From: an uncultured Paracoccus sp.
Lineage (GTDB): Bacteria > Pseudomonadota > Alphaproteobacteria > Rhodobacterales > Rhodobacteraceae
Direction of reading: 5' to 3'
DNA: 17,893 nucleotides
Assembly: GCF_946221145.1 (NCBI RefSeq)
Contig: NZ_CAMIOH010000047.1
Span: forward strand, 1 to 17,893
The position numbers and the translations under genes were made by a program. Of the stretch, positions 15,051 through 17,893 are shown in pieces; within the stretch, counting starts at the first letter, position 1; every line of letters begins with the position of its first letter. The notes beneath the pieces were generated by a model, which ran no database searches, was not told where the DNA came from, and was given only the letters and a program-made list of their open reading frames with translations.

Positions 15051-16306
15051 CGGCGGGCCTGTCCTTCCTGGCGCTGCTGGCGATCGGCGCGCCGATCGCC
15101 TTTGCCATGGTCGCCGCGGCGCTGATCCTGATCGTCGATCAGGGCGACACGGCGCTGTTGCAGGGCTTTGCGCAGCAACTGTTCGCGGGCATCGAAAGCT
15201 ATGGCCTGCTGTCGCTGCCGCTGTTCATCCTGCTGGGCGAGCTGATGGGCGCGGGCGGCATCGGGCGCCGCCTGCTGGCCCTGGCGCAGGCGCTGATCTG
15301 GCCGGTCCGGGCGGGGCTGGCCCATGTGAACCTGCTGGCGAACCTGATGATGGCGTCCATCCTGGGATCCACGGTGGCGCAGCTGACGGTGATGACCCGG
15401 CTTGCCGTCCCGGAAATGGAGCGCGCGGGCTATCCCCGCGACCTGGCTGCGACCGTGACGGCGGCGGGCGGGCTGCTGGCGCCGGTGCTGCCGCCGTCGA
15501 TGAACCTGATCGTCTATGCCACCATCGCCCAGGTGCCGGTGGGCGACATCTTCGTTGCCTCGGTGATCCCCGGCCTGGCCCTGGCCGCCGCCTTTGCCTT
15601 GGTCATCGCCTGGCTGGGCTGGCGCCACGACCTGCCGCGCGTGCCGCGACAGACCGCAGGCGCCCGGATGCGCGCCGTCACCGACGCCCTGCCCGCCCTG
15701 CTGGTGCCCGCCATCGCCGTCGGGTCGATCATCGGCGGCATCGCCACCCCGACCGAGGCCGCCGCCGTCGCTTCCGTCGCCGCCATGCTGGTCGGCGGGC
15801 TGGTCTATCGCGACCTGCGGCTGGGCGACCTGCCCGCGGCGTTCATCCGCACCGCCGTAACCTCGGGCGCGGTGCTGTATCTGGTCGCGGCGGCGCAGGT
15901 GCTGGCCTGGGTGCTGACCTTTGGCAACCTGCCCGCCCAGACCGCCGCCTGGGTCCAAGACATGGCCGCGACGCCGCTGATGTTCCTGATCCTGCTGAAT
16001 CTGCTGCTGCTGGTGCTGGGCACCGTGCTGGAGCCGATCCCGGCGATCATCCTGACCGCGCCGGTGCTGCTGCCCATCGCCACCGGGGTGTACGGCATCG
16101 ACCCGCTGGCCTTCGGGGTGATCCTCTGCGCCAACCTTGCGCTTGGGCTGCTGTCGCCGCCGGTCGGCGCGGGTCTGTTCACCGCATCGCTGCTGACCGG
16201 GGTGCGCGCCGAACGGCTGTCCTGGCTGCTGATGCCCTTTTTCACTGCCATGCTGGCCGTCCTGGCAGGCATGTCCGTCGTCGCCGCCTTCCACGCAGGA
16301 GCCTGA
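15047..16306 (+). CDS. dctM: TRAP transporter large permease (DctM family)
   Basis: Main membrane subunit of 419 residues, normal for DctM, hydrophobic throughout with roughly a dozen helices. Typical motifs: LLSLPLFILLGELMGAGGIGRRLL, AAGGLLAPVLPPSMNLIVYA, GGIATPTEAAAVASVAAMLVGG, and LALGLLSPPVGAGLF near the end. It transports the solute delivered by the binding protein using an ion gradient. The start is ATG 15047, inside the small-permease stop (ATGA); an upstream in-frame extension to 14840 only reads through dctQ in another frame. The binding-protein gene follows 3 nt after the stop. The substrate cannot be read from this subunit. Confidence 0.93.
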   Translation: MTAGLSFLALLAIGAPIAFAMVAAALILIVDQGDTALLQGFAQQLFAGIESYGLLSLPLFILLGELMGAGGIGRRLLALAQALIWPVRAGLAHVNLLANLMMASILGSTVAQLTVMTRLAVPEMERAGYPRDLAATVTAAGGLLAPVLPPSMNLIVYATIAQVPVGDIFVASVIPGLALAAAFALVIAWLGWRHDLPRVPRQTAGARMRAVTDALPALLVPAIAVGSIIGGIATPTEAAAVASVAAMLVGGLVYRDLRLGDLPAAFIRTAVTSGAVLYLVAAAQVLAWVLTFGNLPAQTAAWVQDMAATPLMFLILLNLLLLVLGTVLEPIPAIILTAPVLLPIATGVYGIDPLAFGVILCANLALGLLSPPVGAGLFTASLLTGVRAERLSWLLMPFFTAMLAVLAGMSVVAAFHAGA

Positions 16307-16309
16307 CCC

Positions 16310-17275
16310 ATGACCATCCTGAAAGCCGCCGCCTGCCTGCTGCTGCTTGCCACGCCTGCCGTTGCGGACACGCTGCGCATCGGCATGGTGACGCCGCCGT
16401 CCCATCAGTGGACGCAATCGGCGCAGGCCCTGGCCGACACGCTGTCCGATGAAACCGACGGCCGCCTGACCCTGAACGTCTTTCCGTCGGGACAGCTGGG
16501 AAACGAGGCGCAGATGCTGCAACAGCTGCAATCGGGCGCTCTGGACTTTGCCTTCCTGACCGTGGGCGAGCTGGCCAATCGCGACCCCGATCTGGGCATC
16601 CTGATCGCGCCTTATCTGGTGCCGGATGGCGAAACCGCCGCAAAGCTGCTTGAGGGCAGGACAGCCACCGCCCTGCTGGACAAGATGGACGCGCTTGGCC
16701 TCAAGGGGCTGGGCCTCGGCATGGCCGGGATGCGGATCGTGCTGGTGTCCAGGCCGCTGGGCGCGGGCGGCACGCTGGCAGGCCGCAAGATCCGCACCCT
16801 GCCCTTGCCGCAAGAGCTTGATTTCTGGACCCGCGCAGGGACCGCGCCGACGCCGCTGCCGCTGCCGGATCTGTTCGACGCCTATGTCAACGGCCAGATC
16901 GACGGGATGCAGATCGACCTGGAAGGCACTTGGAACAACCGCTTCCAGGACCATTCGGCCGAAGTCCTGGACAGCCGCCACATGATCTTTCCGATGTTCG
17001 CCGTCGCCTCGGCCCGCAAGTGGCAGGGCTATTCCGACGACGACCGCGCCCTGATCGCCCGCCTGATGGCCGACACCACAGCCCGGATCCGCGCCGCCTA
17101 TCCCGGCATCGACGCCGATTACCGCGCCCGGCTGGCCGAGGCGGGCGCCCCGCTGAGGGAAGTCGGCCCCGAGATTTTCGGCGATGCGGTCCAGGCCTGG
17201 TATCAGGACTGGCGCCAGCGGACGCCCCTGCTGGTCGATCTGGAACGGGAACGCGACGCGCTGCTGGGGCGATAG
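16310..17275 (+). CDS. dctP: TRAP transporter periplasmic binding protein (DctP family)
   Basis: Secreted solute-binding protein of 321 residues. The signal peptide ends at about residue 19 (TPAVA, then DTLRIG). DctP features: FPSGQLGNEAQMLQQLQSG (58-76), the conserved arginine R142 in GMRIVLVSRPL and R162 in GRKIRTLPLP, a pair that usually holds the substrate carboxylate, and the DLFDAYVNGQIDGMQ segment (187-201). This supports an organic acid ligand, but which one is unknown. The ATG at 16310 has CAGGAG 8 nt upstream, overlapping the dctM end. It comes last in the operon, whereas many TRAP operons put the binding protein first. Confidence 0.92.
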   Translation: MTILKAAACLLLLATPAVADTLRIGMVTPPSHQWTQSAQALADTLSDETDGRLTLNVFPSGQLGNEAQMLQQLQSGALDFAFLTVGELANRDPDLGILIAPYLVPDGETAAKLLEGRTATALLDKMDALGLKGLGLGMAGMRIVLVSRPLGAGGTLAGRKIRTLPLPQELDFWTRAGTAPTPLPLPDLFDAYVNGQIDGMQIDLEGTWNNRFQDHSAEVLDSRHMIFPMFAVASARKWQGYSDDDRALIARLMADTTARIRAAYPGIDADYRARLAEAGAPLREVGPEIFGDAVQAWYQDWRQRTPLLVDLERERDALLGR

Positions 17276-17406
17276 GGTTTGCGCGCCGCCGTCGCAGCCG
17301 GTTCGGTCCGACGCGCCCGATCCATCACGACCGTGAATCGATCCCCGCCGTCTGATTCATGATCCTCATTTGACCTGTCGCCAGCGGGTCAGCCAGACTG
17401 CGGTGC
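17276..17406. other. Short intergenic region, nothing definite
   Basis: Gap between dctP and the WGR gene. It contains an imperfect GC-rich fold (GCGCG near 17281 with CGCGC near 17324) without a U-run, so I do not call a terminator. TTGACC near 17369 could be a -35 but lacks a good -10. Confidence 0.3.
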
Positions 17407-17682
17407 ATGGACACCCCGCCGCGCATCCATCTGTTCCGCCGTGATCCCTGCCGGAACATGGCCCGCTTCTATACCTTGACCATAGAGCCCGACCTGTTCG
17501 GGGGCGTGGTCCTGATCCGACGCTGGGGCCGACTGGGCCGCCCCGGCCAGGAACGGCGGCACTGGTTCGCGGCCGTGGACCAGGCCCGCAAGGAACAGGA
17601 TGCCTGGCTGCGGCGCAAGCTGCGCCGGGGCTATGACGGCGCAGACGCCCGGCATGGCCCATCATTGCTGGAACCGGTCTGA
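17407..17682 (+). CDS. Small WGR-domain protein
   Basis: Small protein of 91 residues consisting of almost only a WGR domain: NMARFYTLTIEPDLFGG, then VLIRRWGRLGRPGQ, and a C-terminal RRKLRRGYDG. The name-giving W-G-R is at about 40-42. WGR domains occur in DNA-repair ligases and PARPs, where they contact nucleic acid, and alone in short alphaproteobacterial proteins of unknown function. The start at ATG 17407 gives the RIHLFRRDPCRNMARFY lead-in common to stand-alone WGR proteins. It is flanked by gaps on both sides, so it is probably its own transcript. No link to iron is evident. Confidence 0.82.
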   Translation: MDTPPRIHLFRRDPCRNMARFYTLTIEPDLFGGVVLIRRWGRLGRPGQERRHWFAAVDQARKEQDAWLRRKLRRGYDGADARHGPSLLEPV

Positions 17683-17737
17683 GCAGCAGCGCGTCGGCGG
17701 CAGGCTGCGACAGAATATCCGACGCAAATAATCTGGA

Positions 17738-17766
17738 TTGACTCGGCGCCGGGCAGGCGTAGTGAT
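17738..17766 (+). promoter_or_regulatory. Putative promoter of efeU
   Basis: TTGACT (17738-17743), a 17-nt spacer and AGTGAT (17761-17766) precede the efeU start by about 33 bp. Just upstream is an AT-rich patch (GCAAATAATCTGGATTG, 17724-17740) suitable for a regulator, but without an exact TGA-N9-TCA. The rest of the 116-bp gap shows nothing else. Confidence 0.4.
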
Positions 17767-17798
17767 CGCCTGCGGGGCACCGCGGCCGGAGACATGCC

Positions 17799-17893
17799 AT
17801 GCTTGCACCATTCCTGATCATGCTGCGCGAGGGCCTGGAGGCCGCGCTGATCGTCGGCATCATCGCCGGATACCTGCGCCGCACCGGCCGCGC
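17799..17893 (+). CDS. efeU: EfeU/FTR1-family iron permease, N-terminal fragment
   Basis: Only the first 31 codons are in the window; the gene continues past the right edge. The peptide MLAPFLIMLREGLEAALIVG, then IIAGYLRRTGR, matches the start of EfeU, including the REGLE motif in the first membrane helix that binds iron in FTR1-type permeases. EfeU imports iron, normally with the periplasmic partners EfeO and EfeB. The ATG at 17799 follows GGAGA; another ATG at 17794 is out of frame. Its presence next to the siderophore locus suggests a wider iron-acquisition island, although it may have its own promoter. Confidence 0.88.
   Translation, partial: MLAPFLIMLREGLEAALIVGIIAGYLRRTGR

Noticed and set aside
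14918..16981. 687-codon open frame on the minus strand opposite the TRAP genes
   Set aside because: Gln/His/Gly/Arg-rich low-complexity translation without motifs; the opposite strand encodes clear dctM and dctP.
17276..17340. Possible terminator after dctP
   Set aside because: The GC-rich fold is imperfect and has no U-run.

Overview
The window is GC-rich, tightly packed alphaproteobacterial DNA. Product types, codon bias and the catechol-iron gene set suggest Rhodobacteraceae, most likely Paracoccus or a close relative. That placement is inferred from protein style, not from a marker gene. No RNA genes, CRISPR arrays, insertion sequences or integrases are visible.

Most of the window (about 1-13.8 kb) is a catecholate siderophore locus. 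It starts with the N-terminal part of a FepA/PfeA-type TonB-dependent receptor (minus strand, cut by the left edge). Divergent from it is an OmpR-type response regulator and histidine kinase pair (718-2783), an arrangement like PfeRS-PfeA. A minus-strand transport operon follows (7111 down to 2742): a secreted YncE-like beta-propeller, a periplasmic binding protein, one FecCD permease and one ATPase. Divergent from the propeller is an IroE/Fes-like siderophore esterase (7249-8097). A minus-strand biosynthetic operon (13753 down to 8034) encodes an EntE-type 2,3-dihydroxybenzoate-AMP ligase, a free-standing aryl carrier protein and a single-module EntF-type NRPS (C-A-T-TE). The NRPS A-domain specificity residues read as the serine code. 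The parts predict assembly of a DHB-serine, enterobactin-type compound, its uptake as the iron complex, and intracellular hydrolysis. The genes that make DHB (entC, isochorismatase, entA), the phosphopantetheinyl transferase and an MbtH-like protein are not in the window.

Two promoter regions carry the TGA-N9-TCA pattern of RirA-type iron-responsive (IRO) operators: one between propeller and esterase, one upstream of entE. The second is a perfect inverted repeat overlapping a good -35 element.

From 13.9 kb the plus strand carries a cytochrome b561 followed by a TRAP transporter in the order small permease, large permease, binding protein (13934-17275), apparently one operon with unknown substrate. 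A small WGR-domain protein (17407-17682) follows. The first 31 codons of an EfeU/FTR1 ferrous iron permease run off the right edge, so iron acquisition frames the window on both sides.

There is no gap over 300 bases. The gaps are 527-717, 7112-7248, 13754-13933, 17276-17406 and 17683-17798, and most hold the regulatory sites listed.
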